64,000 nucleotides of DNA from Paenibacillus mellifer (GTDB lineage: Bacteria; Bacillota; Bacilli; Paenibacillales; Paenibacillaceae), in NCBI RefSeq assembly GCF_023195895.1, contig NZ_JALPRK010000023.1:1-64000 (forward strand), in the 5' to 3' direction. Each line of letters starts with the position of its first letter. Position 1 is the first letter of the stretch. Below the pieces are notes generated by a model. The model was not told where the DNA came from and searched no databases. It worked only from the letters and a program-made list of their open reading frames with translations. Below, piece by piece: positions 18,845 through 28,052 of this stretch. A program made the position numbers and the translations under genes.

Positions 18845-20896
18845 ATGTTTCGCAAATGGATCATGTTAGGTTTAGCTCTAGTATGTACGCTTACATTACC
18901 TTTAGGGGCTTCTGCAGAAAGTTCTGTTCAGGCGGATCTGAACAAGAAGGACGGTATTGTCTGGCCGAAAAATCAGGAACTCCCCACCTTCGCTAAAGCC
19001 AAACGTTTGGATGTCGCTCAAGTGTACGACGCGTCTGGAGACATCAAAATTCTGCTGACGACGCTTCAAGGCATCGTCAATCGCAAAGAGCCGAGAATTT
19101 ACGTGCAGCAAAACGAGAAAGATCCCTGGATTAACGATATTCAGGTTCCTTATCGGATTCATGATGACGCAATGGACATCGTCAAGGCTTACGCCCGAGA
19201 AGTGAAAGGCGTAATCGTCTATGATCCGGCCGTTCCGGATTCCATCAATGTCGCGACAACGCTTGCCGGGTTGAAAGACGCCGTCGTGGCCAGTCCCGAA
19301 TTGGCAGCGGAGCTGGCTAAGACGCCCTACCGCTTACGTGTAATTGAGGATCTGCAAGGGAAATTCCAAGATCGGATGGATGCCTACACTTGGCAGTATG
19401 AGCATTTATGGAGTCAAACGACGAAGCGGATGCTGGTCGGCCTCAGCCCCAATACGTCCATCCCGCTTCCCCCGGACAATTGGGATACGTTCCGCACGGT
19501 GCTTACCGAACCAGAACAAATCCGGGATGCGAGCAACCGGAGAACGTATGACCTTGATTTGTCCGAGTTCCTAGGTGGAGATGCCATCTATCTTCGTTTT
19601 CAAGATGCCTTCACGCAAGACGGCTGGGGGCCTGCGGTTCATGAAATCAGCGTAACGGCCGACGGCGAGGAAATCCTTCGTTTCGAAACCGGAACGCCGG
19701 AAGAGGAAGCTTATCTGTATGACCGCCAAGGCTCCAAGTTCTTACCGGGCGCCGACCACCGTTTTGCCGACAATGGCAACTATTTCGTGTACGAGTTCAA
19801 CCCGCCTGCGGGTACCCAACAGTTAACCGTATCCGTCGAAATGTGGAACCAATTTACCGTCTCCGCCAGCAGTGTTCAACCGCTCTCTTCGGAGCAAAAG
19901 GAGCCGTATGGTTACCTCCGCGATTATGCGGTGGCCAACAAGGCCATGGTGTTTTGGCTCTCCAGCGGAGTACCTGAACAAAGGGCGTTGTTCGAACGGA
20001 TCTTAGCGGATGTGGAACCAGGAACACCGTATTTGGGTTGGTTTGATAATGATGTTGAAGGCGAAGTCGCCGGGATTGACCTGACCTCTCGCTATGGCGT
20101 TTACGTCTTGCCTTCCGACTGGTTCCATAATATGACGGTAATGGCGGGGACAAAAGCGAAGCCGGCAAAGCCTATCAAGCCGGTAAACCCGAAGCTGAAC
20201 AACAAGATCTACGTGACCTTCACGTTTGGCGAGGGCGATAATCTGCAATACGATCAAAATCATATGCGCAATCTTTGGGATGATCCTGCTCGCGGCGAAG
20301 TGCCCATGAACTGGACGGCCAGCCCGCTTCTTGTTGATGCGGCCCCTGCGATCCTAGACTATTACCAGTCCACCGCGACGAAAAACGATCTGCTGGTGGC
20401 CGGACCCTCAGGAGCCGGATATTTCAGTCCACAGGTTTGGCCGGAGGAGAGCTTTGCCCAATTCATGATGGATTCCTCCCCCTATTTGAAGAAATCCGGC
20501 ATGTCGTATCCTTTTGTAATTAACCGTGAAAACAACCGAGACGTTCCTCTCACAGGTTCCAAAGCGGAATCCTATGTGAAAGAATTGAAAGTGCCTGGCC
20601 TGTTCCTTGGAGGCGGTAGCGATAATTACGTAGAAATCGTCAACGGCAATTTACCCGTTTCTTATTTCAAAGGCACGACCACTGCCAGAGATGGAATCAA
20701 CATTTTGAACGATGCGAAAGCTTCTTGGGACGGGAACTCGCCGATGTTTGTTTCCGTAGGGGTCAACGCTTGGAGCATGAGACCCTCGGACGTCGTAGCG
20801 ATCACGCAAGCGCTGGGACCGGAATTTGAAGTTGTGTTAGCGGATAGCTATTTTACACTGATTCGGGAAGCTTACGGCCTTCCAAAGAAACCTTAA
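18845..20896 (+). CDS. Secreted GxGYxYP-domain putative glycoside hydrolase
   Basis: A 683-residue secreted protein with a clear signal peptide (MFRKWIMLGLALVCTLTLPLGASA). The C-terminal half matches the GxGYxYP family: FTFGEGDNLQYDQNHMRNLW followed by GPSGAGYFSPQVWPEE, the motif that names the family. Residues about 200-330 look like an inserted beta-sandwich (DLSEFLGGDAIYLRFQDAF...), plausibly carbohydrate-binding. The family is annotated as putative glycoside hydrolase by association with polysaccharide loci; no activity is certain. Ribosome site GAGAGGTGA. The gene is flanked by unrelated genes on the opposite strand, so it is a stand-alone unit with a strong terminator. Confidence 0.82.
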   Translation: MFRKWIMLGLALVCTLTLPLGASAESSVQADLNKKDGIVWPKNQELPTFAKAKRLDVAQVYDASGDIKILLTTLQGIVNRKEPRIYVQQNEKDPWINDIQVPYRIHDDAMDIVKAYAREVKGVIVYDPAVPDSINVATTLAGLKDAVVASPELAAELAKTPYRLRVIEDLQGKFQDRMDAYTWQYEHLWSQTTKRMLVGLSPNTSIPLPPDNWDTFRTVLTEPEQIRDASNRRTYDLDLSEFLGGDAIYLRFQDAFTQDGWGPAVHEISVTADGEEILRFETGTPEEEAYLYDRQGSKFLPGADHRFADNGNYFVYEFNPPAGTQQLTVSVEMWNQFTVSASSVQPLSSEQKEPYGYLRDYAVANKAMVFWLSSGVPEQRALFERILADVEPGTPYLGWFDNDVEGEVAGIDLTSRYGVYVLPSDWFHNMTVMAGTKAKPAKPIKPVNPKLNNKIYVTFTFGEGDNLQYDQNHMRNLWDDPARGEVPMNWTASPLLVDAAPAILDYYQSTATKNDLLVAGPSGAGYFSPQVWPEESFAQFMMDSSPYLKKSGMSYPFVINRENNRDVPLTGSKAESYVKELKVPGLFLGGGSDNYVEIVNGNLPVSYFKGTTTARDGINILNDAKASWDGNSPMFVSVGVNAWSMRPSDVVAITQALGPEFEVVLADSYFTLIREAYGLPKKP

Positions 20897-20914
20897 CTTA
20901 AGGAGAACCTCAAT

Positions 20915-20956
20915 AAAAAGGCGGGACCGTCCCCAAAGGGATGATTCCGCCTTTTT
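20915..20956 (+). terminator. Bidirectional terminator (GxGYxYP gene / bceB-like)
   Basis: AAAAAGGCGG (20916-20925) pairs with CCGCCTTTTT (20947-20956) with a CCC/GGG inner helix. A-run on the left and T-run on the right allow termination in both directions between convergent genes. Confidence 0.88.
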
Positions 20957-20973
20957 CTGCTTCGGTGAGTGCT

Positions 20974-22911
20974 TTATAACGATTCCTTGATCACTCGTTT
21001 ATAGAACAGGACCGACAACAACCCAAAGATCGAATAAAGTGCCGTATAGATCAGCATCACCAGGATCATCGGTGTCCATAGCTCCGTCCCGAACAAGAAC
21101 CAGCCGGATCGGACGGCAAAATAACTATGCGACAAACCAACGGCTAACGGGATACCGAAGTTGAACACTTGCTTGAATTGAATGCCCCGCAGCAGGTTGC
21201 CTGGCGTAAATCCAAGCTTCCGCAAAATCGTATAGCTCGGCTTCTCCTCTTCCCCTTCGCCCATTTGCTTGAAATACAAAATACAACCAGAAGTAATAAG
21301 AAAGGTTAAGCCCAGAAAACCAACGATAAACATGATTAAGCCCATATTACTCTTCTGATCCATGACGATCTGATATTGGGACACGGCACCCGAACGTTCC
21401 TCGTATCCCCGTTCGTGAAAGATTCGGTTGGCTTCCTCCAGATCTTGGCGATTCACCACATCAATCCCGTAATATACCGAGTATTCGCGCTGAAGATCGG
21501 GTTTGGCATCCTTCTCCAGACGCTCGTATATCGCGTGATCGACGATCACGGGCGGCATGCCGGCCGAGAAATAAAGCGAGACGATCGCCTCCTTATTCGT
21601 ATCGATGACGGTGATGGGAATCGATTCCTTCTGTCCCATGAATCGAATTTTCTCATTGGACTTCATGCCCATGAATTGCTCTACCGCATTACTCGTCCCC
21701 GCAAATAATGCTTCATCCGGACTGACGTCAATCCCTTCGACATCCTGTTCGTCGATGACAGTAAGCTTGATGATTCCGTTCGTCTCCCCTCCCACGATGG
21801 AGTTGAATACTCTCGAAACATCCCCCTCCGTCATAAGGACCCGGCGTTGGGTTTCTCTTGTCTCGATCCCGGCTTGTTTCAAAGCCTGCTCGAAAGCATC
21901 AATGTCCACCGGATCTAGCAGCGTGAAATGATTCGGCACGGTTTGCTCGGCTGATTTTTCCGTCGAATAATAAGAGATATAACTAAGTGACAACAACCCG
22001 ATCGCCAGAGCCGACACGGTCGTGATGATCGTTAACAGCAGCGCGTTCGATTTCATCCGGAACATGATGGACGATAAGGATAGAACCTCATTCAGCGACA
22101 GATACCCGCCCTTCGCTTTGCGCACCAGATTAAATATAAAACTGACCGACCCTTTATAAAACAGGTACGTTCCGATTATCACCGAACCTAAGATGAGGAT
22201 CATCGCCAGGAATAACTCTCTCATTTCGGTATACTTCCCACCAAACAGATCCGCCGAAATCCGGTACCCATAGAGGATCAGGCCAATTCCCAGAACGCCG
22301 ATGACAATTTCGGATAATGGCATTTTGCGATAAGCATTTTCCGTGGTGGACGTCACTCGGAACAACGACAGAATGCTTTGCCGCTTGATGAACAAATAGT
22401 TCATTAACATGATTAACAAGTAGATCGCCGCAAAGACAACGACGGTCTGCACCAGCGCCTGCGAGGAGAACCGCAGCGATGCCTTAGCATCCACGCCGAT
22501 AATCTGGAACAAGATCATAAGCAGCAGGCGGGAGCAAGAAAACCCGACGAACATGCCGATCAGCATGGAGCCGAAATACAAAATCAAATTTTCGCTGCTG
22601 AGAATTCTAAAGATCTTCCCTTTCGTTAACCCTATTAATTGAAAGAGTCCGATCTCTTTGCTTCGCCGCTTGATGAAGATGGTATTAGCGTAAAGCAAGA
22701 AGATAGCGACGATAGCCACGAGCAGCACCGAAGCTGCGGCTAAACCGGCAGCTCCTTTCACAGAGCCTTTCATCTCGTCTAACGCCGGATCGTACTGCAA
22801 GGTGACGAATGCAAAGTAAAGCGCAACGCTGAAGACCAAAGCGAACACGTACAGATAATAGTTTTTGAGATTTTTCCTCAAATTCCGGTATATTAGATGG
22901 GTCAAGCTCAT
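20974..22911 (-). CDS. bceB: BceB-type ABC transporter permease
   Basis: A 645-residue FtsX-family permease with ten predicted helices and a large extracellular domain of about 200 residues between helices 7 and 8 (from roughly [10 protein letters not shown] to MDQKSNMG). That layout defines BceB/PsdB/VraG transporters, which both resist and sense cell-wall-active peptides and signal to the partner kinase. The ATG overlaps the stop of the ATPase gene as ATGA. The specific antibiotic (bacitracin, lantibiotic, other) cannot be read from sequence. Confidence 0.88.
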   Translation of the reverse strand: MSLTHLIYRNLRKNLKNYYLYVFALVFSVALYFAFVTLQYDPALDEMKGSVKGAAGLAAASVLLVAIVAIFLLYANTIFIKRRSKEIGLFQLIGLTKGKIFRILSSENLILYFGSMLIGMFVGFSCSRLLLMILFQIIGVDAKASLRFSSQALVQTVVVFAAIYLLIMLMNYLFIKRQSILSLFRVTSTTENAYRKMPLSEIVIGVLGIGLILYGYRISADLFGGKYTEMRELFLAMILILGSVIIGTYLFYKGSVSFIFNLVRKAKGGYLSLNEVLSLSSIMFRMKSNALLLTIITTVSALAIGLLSLSYISYYSTEKSAEQTVPNHFTLLDPVDIDAFEQALKQAGIETRETQRRVLMTEGDVSRVFNSIVGGETNGIIKLTVIDEQDVEGIDVSPDEALFAGTSNAVEQFMGMKSNEKIRFMGQKESIPITVIDTNKEAIVSLYFSAGMPPVIVDHAIYERLEKDAKPDLQREYSVYYGIDVVNRQDLEEANRIFHERGYEERSGAVSQYQIVMDQKSNMGLIMFIVGFLGLTFLITSGCILYFKQMGEGEEEKPSYTILRKLGFTPGNLLRGIQFKQVFNFGIPLAVGLSHSYFAVRSGWFLFGTELWTPMILVMLIYTALYSIFGLLSVLFYKRVIKESL

Positions 22912-23663
22912 TCCTGCACCCCGCCTAATACGCCCTGAGCCTTGATAATGTCGTTGAAGAACGCCTGCCGTGGTTCGTCGCCTTTATTCAGCTGGGAATA
23001 GATTTGTCCATCCTTAATGAAAACAACACGGCTGGTGTAGCTCGCCGCCACCGGGTCGTGGGTTACCATTATAATGGTTGCCGCGATTTTGCGGTTCAGC
23101 TCGCTGAGCTTGTTCAGCAAATCAGAAGCGGATTTCGAATCCAGCGCCCCCGTGGGTTCATCGGCAAAAATGATGCTCGGATCGTGGATAAACGCCCGTG
23201 CGGCCGAGGTCCGCTGTTTTTGTCCGCCCGAAATTTCGTTCGGGTATTTGTCCTTGATGTCATAGATGCCAAGTTCATTAGCGATTTCCTGGAACTTAAG
23301 GTCAGCTTCTTTCCGAGATACACTTTTGATGGATAGCGGCAACAGTACGTTTTCTTTAACCGTTAACGTATCCAGCAAATTGTACTCCTGAAAAATAAAA
23401 CCGAGATGGGTTTTGCGGAATTCAGCCAACTCTTTCTCTTTAAGTCCCGTAAACTCTTTGCCTTCGATTCTGATGCTGCCAAGGCTGACCTTGTCGATCG
23501 AAGAAAGCACGTTAAGCAAGGTTGTCTTGCCGGAGCCGGACGCCCCCATGATACTGACGAATTCGCCTTTCTCTACCCCCAAGTCGATTCCCTTCAACAC
23601 TTCTTGACGATTGAATTTGTTGCCATAACTTTTATGAATTTTGTTGGCTTCGAGTATCGCCAT
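22908..23663 (-). CDS. bceA: BceA-type ABC transporter ATPase
   Basis: A 251-residue MacB/LolD-like ATPase: Walker [11 protein letters not shown]-loop FIFQEYNLL, signature SGGQKQR, Walker [14 protein letters not shown] and the H-switch VTHD. It pairs with the overlapping permease downstream. AAGGAGTGATC precedes the ATG. The gene is separated from the upstream kinase gene by about 100 bases that contain a BceR-like operator, repeating the bceRS / bceAB split known in Bacillus. Confidence 0.93.
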   Translation of the reverse strand: MAILEANKIHKSYGNKFNRQEVLKGIDLGVEKGEFVSIMGASGSGKTTLLNVLSSIDKVSLGSIRIEGKEFTGLKEKELAEFRKTHLGFIFQEYNLLDTLTVKENVLLPLSIKSVSRKEADLKFQEIANELGIYDIKDKYPNEISGGQKQRTSAARAFIHDPSIIFADEPTGALDSKSASDLLNKLSELNRKIAATIIMVTHDPVAASYTSRVVFIKDGQIYSQLNKGDEPRQAFFNDIIKAQGVLGGVQE

Positions 23664-23690
23664 GATTGATCACTCCTTTGTCCTGCCCTT

Positions 23691-23770
23691 ATCATAACTT
23701 GCGTGGGATGAGTTTTCCTGCGATTCACCGAACAAAGCAAACGGGCATGTGACATTGTTGTCACATGCCC
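23691..23770 (-). promoter_or_regulatory. bceAB promoter with BceR-like operator
   Basis: The inverted repeat TGACA-TTGT-TGTCA at 23750-23763 fits the TNACA-N4-TGTNA pattern recalled for BceR-type regulators. It lies in the middle of an 11-bp-arm hairpin (GGGCATGTGAC / GTCACATGCCC, 23743-23770) that overlaps the stop of the kinase gene and could terminate the bceRS transcript. On the minus strand a TATGAT -10 lies at 23691-23696 without a recognisable -35, as expected for an activator-dependent promoter; the operator centre is then about 72 bp upstream of the start site. Confidence 0.65.
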
Positions 23771-24768
23771 AGGGTATGGATGTAGGCATTGCTTTTCGGA
23801 AAATGCAACGTAAAAACGGTTCCTTCACCGGGCGATGATTCCACGCTCATCCGAATCGACAGCGAATCCGCGGCTTTTTTCGCCAAATATAACCCCATGC
23901 CGGTGGCCGCGTGATCTTCATGGTTCCTCGTAGAGGTGAAGCCCTTCTCGAAGATGCGCGTCAGGTCCTTCGTTTCAATCCCCCGACCTCTGTCGCGGAC
24001 GTACATCCAGGCTTGTCCATCCGGAGAAATCCCTGATTCCACGTTGATATCAGCAGCTTCGCTATATTTCACAGCATTAGTCAAAAGCTGGCGTACAATG
24101 AACGCCAACCATTTCGCATCCGTAAGCACTTCCTGAACGGAGAAGTTGAGGTCAAAACCAATGCCTTTTTGCAAGCACCATGCCCGCAGCTCCCGAATCT
24201 CATGATGCAACAGCGGCTCCAGCTTCACTTGCTCGATATACAAATCGTTTTCGATAAACGGGATCCGCTTCTGATGTAACTGCCGATCCAGAAGCAGATG
24301 GATGCGCAGCCACTCTAAGCGAAGCTGCTCTTTCAGCGGCTCGTCACCCATTCGATCGATCATGAGTCGCATCGCGGTCAAGGGAGTTTTCACCTCATGA
24401 ATCCAGGACATCAGCTCGTCCTTCTCCTCTTCTAACTGGGCGACAAGCTGTGACGTTTCACTGCGAAACTTGTCCGTTTGCTCGTTTAGACGTTCCATGA
24501 CGACGGATTGAAGCGGGCTCTCCGGCGCAGTAATCGTGTTTAGATCGTACGTGTCGTCCCAGGTGGCCAAGTTTTGATAAAACCGCGTTTCTTTAGGGTA
24601 GCGGATTAATAGAAAAGCTCCAAACACCAACAGGGACAAGAATACGATGTATAACATCGGCATGAACGGAATCGTCCGATCGATCGCAGCGACGAATAGA
24701 AGTAGCAGCTGCAGGACAAGCACTAAGAAGATCCAACTCAACCGCTCATGCACGTATTTTCTCATCAT
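23761..24768 (-). CDS. bceS: BceS-type intramembrane-sensing histidine kinase
   Basis: A 335-residue kinase with two closely spaced N-terminal helices (WIFLVLVLQLLLLFVAA and MLYIVFLSLLVFGAFLL) and almost no extracellular loop, the hallmark of intramembrane-sensing kinases that take their signal from a BceAB transporter. The H-box is MSWIHEVKTPLTAM and an HATPase domain follows (N-box LLTNAVKY, G-box GTGLYLAKKAA-like). I place the start at 24768, where ATG overlaps the stop of the response regulator gene (ATGA); a much longer reading would run back through that gene. Confidence 0.88.
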   Translation of the reverse strand: MMRKYVHERLSWIFLVLVLQLLLLFVAAIDRTIPFMPMLYIVFLSLLVFGAFLLIRYPKETRFYQNLATWDDTYDLNTITAPESPLQSVVMERLNEQTDKFRSETSQLVAQLEEEKDELMSWIHEVKTPLTAMRLMIDRMGDEPLKEQLRLEWLRIHLLLDRQLHQKRIPFIENDLYIEQVKLEPLLHHEIRELRAWCLQKGIGFDLNFSVQEVLTDAKWLAFIVRQLLTNAVKYSEAADINVESGISPDGQAWMYVRDRGRGIETKDLTRIFEKGFTSTRNHEDHAATGMGLYLAKKAADSLSIRMSVESSPGEGTVFTLHFPKSNAYIHTLGM

Positions 24769-25457
24769 AATACTTGAACCTCTTCTGTCGCCATATATCC
24801 TTGACCAACCTTTGTTTCTATATAGGCGTCCAGCTCGAGGTCCTCCAGCTTTTTTCGTAGCCGATTCACGTTCACCGTCAAGGTATTGTCGCTGACGAAA
24901 TGCTCGTTGTCCCATAGACTACGGATTAGCTCCTCGCGACTGACTATCCGGTTTTTCTGCTCTACGAGCAGCTTGAGGATCAGCATTTCATTCTTCGTTA
25001 ACTCGATGGTCCCCCGCTCCGCCGCGATCGTATTCCGTCCATATTCGATTGTCGCACCGCGCCACGTCCTCAGCTCGACGCGCTCGGTATTGTAGTTGTA
25101 TACACGGCGCAGCGTGGCCTGGATTTTGGCAATCAACACCTCGAAATGGAAGGGCTTTTGGACAAAATCATCCGCGCCTAGCTGCATGGACATTACCATG
25201 TCCGTCGGATGGTCACGCGAAGACAAGAAAATGATCGGTACGTTGGAATGAGCGCGGATTTGTCGGCACCAATGAAATCCATCAAATTTAGGCAGCTGAA
25301 TATCGATCAGGACCAGGTCGGGACGAACCGCGGTAAACTCCTGCAGCACATTTCCGAAATCCTTAACGCCATAAACCCCGTAGGACCACTGCTGCAGACG
25401 TTCCCGAATTTCTTGAAACAAGGACGGATCGTCTTCGATTAGCATAATTTGAAACAA
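24765..25457 (-). CDS. bceR: BceR-type OmpR-family response regulator
   Basis: A 230-residue regulator: receiver domain with acidic pocket IEDD, phospho-acceptor Asp in LVLIDIQLP, conserved Lys in FVQKPF, then an OmpR winged helix (ELTKNEMLILKLLVEQ ... SDNTLTVNVNRLRKKL). I prefer the TTG at 25457, because it gives the family-typical start MFQIMLIEDD and has GGTGAT four bases upstream; GTG codons four and three residues earlier are alternatives without a ribosome site. Expected to activate bceAB through the inverted repeat before that operon. Confidence 0.86.
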   Translation of the reverse strand: MFQIMLIEDDPSLFQEIRERLQQWSYGVYGVKDFGNVLQEFTAVRPDLVLIDIQLPKFDGFHWCRQIRAHSNVPIIFLSSRDHPTDMVMSMQLGADDFVQKPFHFEVLIAKIQATLRRVYNYNTERVELRTWRGATIEYGRNTIAAERGTIELTKNEMLILKLLVEQKNRIVSREELIRSLWDNEHFVSDNTLTVNVNRLRKKLEDLELDAYIETKVGQGYMATEEVQVL

Positions 25458-25531
25458 GCGAATCACCACGTTTTTAGGATTCTTTACCTAATCCAGTTTA
25501 ATGGATTACGAGGCGTTGCGCTATCCTTCCG

Positions 25532-26533
25532 TTAAATCGCCGTTAATTCGATTTCGAAGCCCAAATCCTCGATCATCTGGTGATCTACGGATACGTCTTG
25601 TCCTTCTGTCGTCATGTAGTCCCCAACGAAGAGGGAATTGGCCGCATATAAGGATAGCGGCTGCAACGTACGGAGGCTGACCTCCCGGCCGCCAGCCACA
25701 CGAATTTCTTTCGATGGACAGATGAAACGGAACAAGGCTAACACTTTAAGCGCTCTTAGCGCAGGCACCCGTCCCGCCCGTTCCAACGGCGTACCCGGGA
25801 TGGCGTTCAGGAAATTGATCGGAACCGAATCGGCATCCAGCCCGCGGAGAGCAAAAGCCATCTCCACGATTTCCTCATCCGATTCACCCATGCCGATGAT
25901 CACGCCGGAGCAGGGAGACATCCCGTGTGCTTTGGCGGTTTCGACCGTCGCCACGCGTTGGTCGTAGGTGTGGGTCGTCGTGATCGACGGATAGTTCTCA
26001 CGGCTCGTGTTCAAATTGTGGTTATAGCGGTGAACCCCGGCTTTACTCAGCCTCTGCGCCTGCTCCTCCCGAAGAATGCCAAGACAGGCGCAAATCTTCA
26101 GCGGCATCGTTGCGCGGATTTCGGCGACCGCTTCGGCTACCTGCTCCAGTTCCTTATCGGTTGGTCCTTTGCCGGAAGCCACGATGCAATACGTCCCTGC
26201 CTTCCGCTGCATCGCTTCGCGAGCCCCAGCAACCAACGTCTCTTTATTAAGCAACGGATATTTAGGGATCGAAGCCGTCGAGATCAAGGATTGCGAGCAA
26301 TAGCCGCAGTCTTCGGGACATAATCCGCTTTTGGCGTTAATGATCATGTTCAGCTTGACTTTGTTGCCATAGAAATACCTTCTGACTCGATAGGCCGCCT
26401 CCATCAACGACAGCAATTGATTGTCGTCAGCATGTAATACGGACAGTCCCTCTTCCAATGTTAAAACCGCTCCGTTCAGAGCTTTGTCGGCAAGCCAATC
26501 CCAGCTCTGTTCACCCATCTTGCGTTCGTTCAT
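25532..26533 (-). CDS. bioB: Biotin synthase
   Basis: A 333-residue radical-SAM enzyme that inserts sulfur into dethiobiotin, the last step of biotin synthesis. The radical-SAM cluster CPEDCGYC is at Cys72/Cys76/Cys79, and the [2Fe-2S]-site residues are represented in CIVASG, CACLG and YNHNLNTSRENY. Length and C terminus fit the family. No other biotin gene is next to it, so it is a single-gene unit. A BirA-type operator lies just upstream, so repression by biotinylated BirA is expected. Confidence 0.95.
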   Translation of the reverse strand: MNERKMGEQSWDWLADKALNGAVLTLEEGLSVLHADDNQLLSLMEAAYRVRRYFYGNKVKLNMIINAKSGLCPEDCGYCSQSLISTASIPKYPLLNKETLVAGAREAMQRKAGTYCIVASGKGPTDKELEQVAEAVAEIRATMPLKICACLGILREEQAQRLSKAGVHRYNHNLNTSRENYPSITTTHTYDQRVATVETAKAHGMSPCSGVIIGMGESDEEIVEMAFALRGLDADSVPINFLNAIPGTPLERAGRVPALRALKVLALFRFICPSKEIRVAGGREVSLRTLQPLSLYAANSLFVGDYMTTEGQDVSVDHQMIEDLGFEIELTAI

Positions 26534-26581
26534 CCATCATCCCCGCTTTTTATAATCTATTGGTTTCTCACAAAAAGGCGT

Positions 26582-26620
26582 CAATTGTTAACCAAATGTA
26601 TAATTATAGGTTGACAATTG
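26582..26620 (-). promoter_or_regulatory. BirA operator upstream of bioB
   Basis: A 12-bp inverted repeat, CAATTGTTAACC (26582-26593) and GGTTGACAATTG (26609-26620), separated by 15 bp and with one mismatch. It matches the Gram-positive biotin operator (TTGTTAACC-N15-GGTTAACAA). The AT-rich spacer contains TATAAT/TATACA-like -10 candidates on the minus strand, so operator and promoter overlap. Confidence 0.88.
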
Positions 26621-26738
26621 ATCTTCTAGATTTTACCTGAAAGCTTGGATGTTGTGAAGGGTTTATTCAAATTGGTATGTAGCGCGCTTGCCCCTACATA
26701 GGTTGTTATAAGGCGAAATTTTACAGGAGGGATATGTT

Positions 26739-27929
26739 ATGCAGATACAAGTGCGACCGGGAGATACGTTATGGTATTACAGCCAGATCTTTCAACTGCC
26801 GCTGCAGTTGATCGTGGATTCCAACCCCGGTATTCAAGCGGGGAGCCTTAGCGTGGATCAGACGATTCACATCCCGGGGTTTCTGACAAGTGAATACCAA
26901 GTCAAGGCCGGAAACTCCATCTGGAAGCTGTCCAGAGACCGCGGGGTTTCGATGGATGTGATCCTGCTGCTCAACCAGACGGTAAATCCGAACCGCCTTG
27001 CGGTTGGCCAGCGGTTGCAGCTTCCGCTTCGGGTGACCTGGTTCGTGGTTGACATTCGCAAACCCTACGATTATGCCGCGCTGCGGGACGATTTGAACCG
27101 TTTGATGGACATCTATCCGTTTATCGCCTACCGAGATATCGGGAATACGGTGATGAATAAGCCTATCCCCGAGTTGCGTATCGGAAAAGGAAGCAAACGA
27201 GTGCATGTTAACGGAGCTTTTCACGCGAATGAATGGATCACGACGCCGGTGTTGATCAAATTCTTGAATCAATATCTGCTTGCGCTTACGAACAGCAGCT
27301 CGATTCGCGGTCTGGCGATGTGGCCTTATTACGAAGAGGTCACTTTCTCGATGGTGCCTATGGTAAATTCTGATGGTGTAGACCTGGTGATCCAGGGATT
27401 ACCGAGCCAGGAGCCCTACCGCAGCAATGTGCTGTCTTACAATAATGGAAATACCGATTTCCAGGGATGGAAAGCCAATATCAACGGAGTAGACTTAAAC
27501 GACCAATTCCCGGCTCTATGGGAACGTGAGGTTGCCAGGAATCCGGTGGAACGCGGGCCTCGGGATTATCCGGGCACCGCGCCGCTAACAGAACCGGAAG
27601 CCATCGCCATGGCCAACCTGACCCGGCAGAGCGACTTCGATCATGTTCTCGCGTTCCATACCCAAGGCCAAGTCATCTATTGGGGTTTCGAGAACCGTGA
27701 GCCGGCTTATGCCGAAACCATCGCGAATGAATTCGCCCGGGTCAGCGGTTACGAGGCCATCCGTAACGTGGAGAGCTATGCCGGATATAAGGATTGGTTC
27801 ATTTATGAATTCCGTCGTCCCGGTTTTACGATCGAGCTGGGTACCGGCGTTAATCCCTTGCCGCTCTCTCAATTTGACGAGATTTATGAGGAAAGTTTGG
27901 GGATTTTGTTGGCTAGTATGTATATGTAG
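26739..27929 (+). CDS. LysM/M14 gamma-D-glutamyl-L-diamino acid peptidase
   Basis: A 396-residue protein with two N-terminal LysM modules (residues 1-47 and 53-98) for peptidoglycan binding and a C-terminal M14 zinc carboxypeptidase domain. Zinc ligands His162 and Glu165 (FHANEW) and His307 (AFHTQG), and catalytic Glu366 (FTIELGTG), are all present. The layout matches endopeptidase I/YqgT-like enzymes that cut the gamma-D-Glu-diaminopimelate bond in spore-former peptidoglycan or recycled muropeptides. No signal peptide is seen, which fits a spore- or mother-cell-located enzyme. GGAGGG ribosome site seven bases before the ATG; single gene. Confidence 0.9.
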   Translation: MQIQVRPGDTLWYYSQIFQLPLQLIVDSNPGIQAGSLSVDQTIHIPGFLTSEYQVKAGNSIWKLSRDRGVSMDVILLLNQTVNPNRLAVGQRLQLPLRVTWFVVDIRKPYDYAALRDDLNRLMDIYPFIAYRDIGNTVMNKPIPELRIGKGSKRVHVNGAFHANEWITTPVLIKFLNQYLLALTNSSSIRGLAMWPYYEEVTFSMVPMVNSDGVDLVIQGLPSQEPYRSNVLSYNNGNTDFQGWKANINGVDLNDQFPALWEREVARNPVERGPRDYPGTAPLTEPEAIAMANLTRQSDFDHVLAFHTQGQVIYWGFENREPAYAETIANEFARVSGYEAIRNVESYAGYKDWFIYEFRRPGFTIELGTGVNPLPLSQFDEIYEESLGILLASMYM

Positions 27930-27950
27930 GATACAGTATTTTATTAATCA

Positions 27951-27975
27951 GGCCCCCTGCTGTTCGCAGAGGGCC
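27951..27975 (+). terminator. Terminator after the LysM-M14 peptidase gene
   Basis: GGCCCCCTGC and GCAGAGGGCC form a stem around a short loop, followed by ATTATT. A modest U-tract makes it a probable rather than certain terminator. Confidence 0.65.
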
Positions 27976-28052
27976 ATTATTGATGTTGGATCGAACATGC
28001 TATGATACTTGTATAGTTCAATGAACACTGTAGAGTAAAAGGAGTTTTGCAA

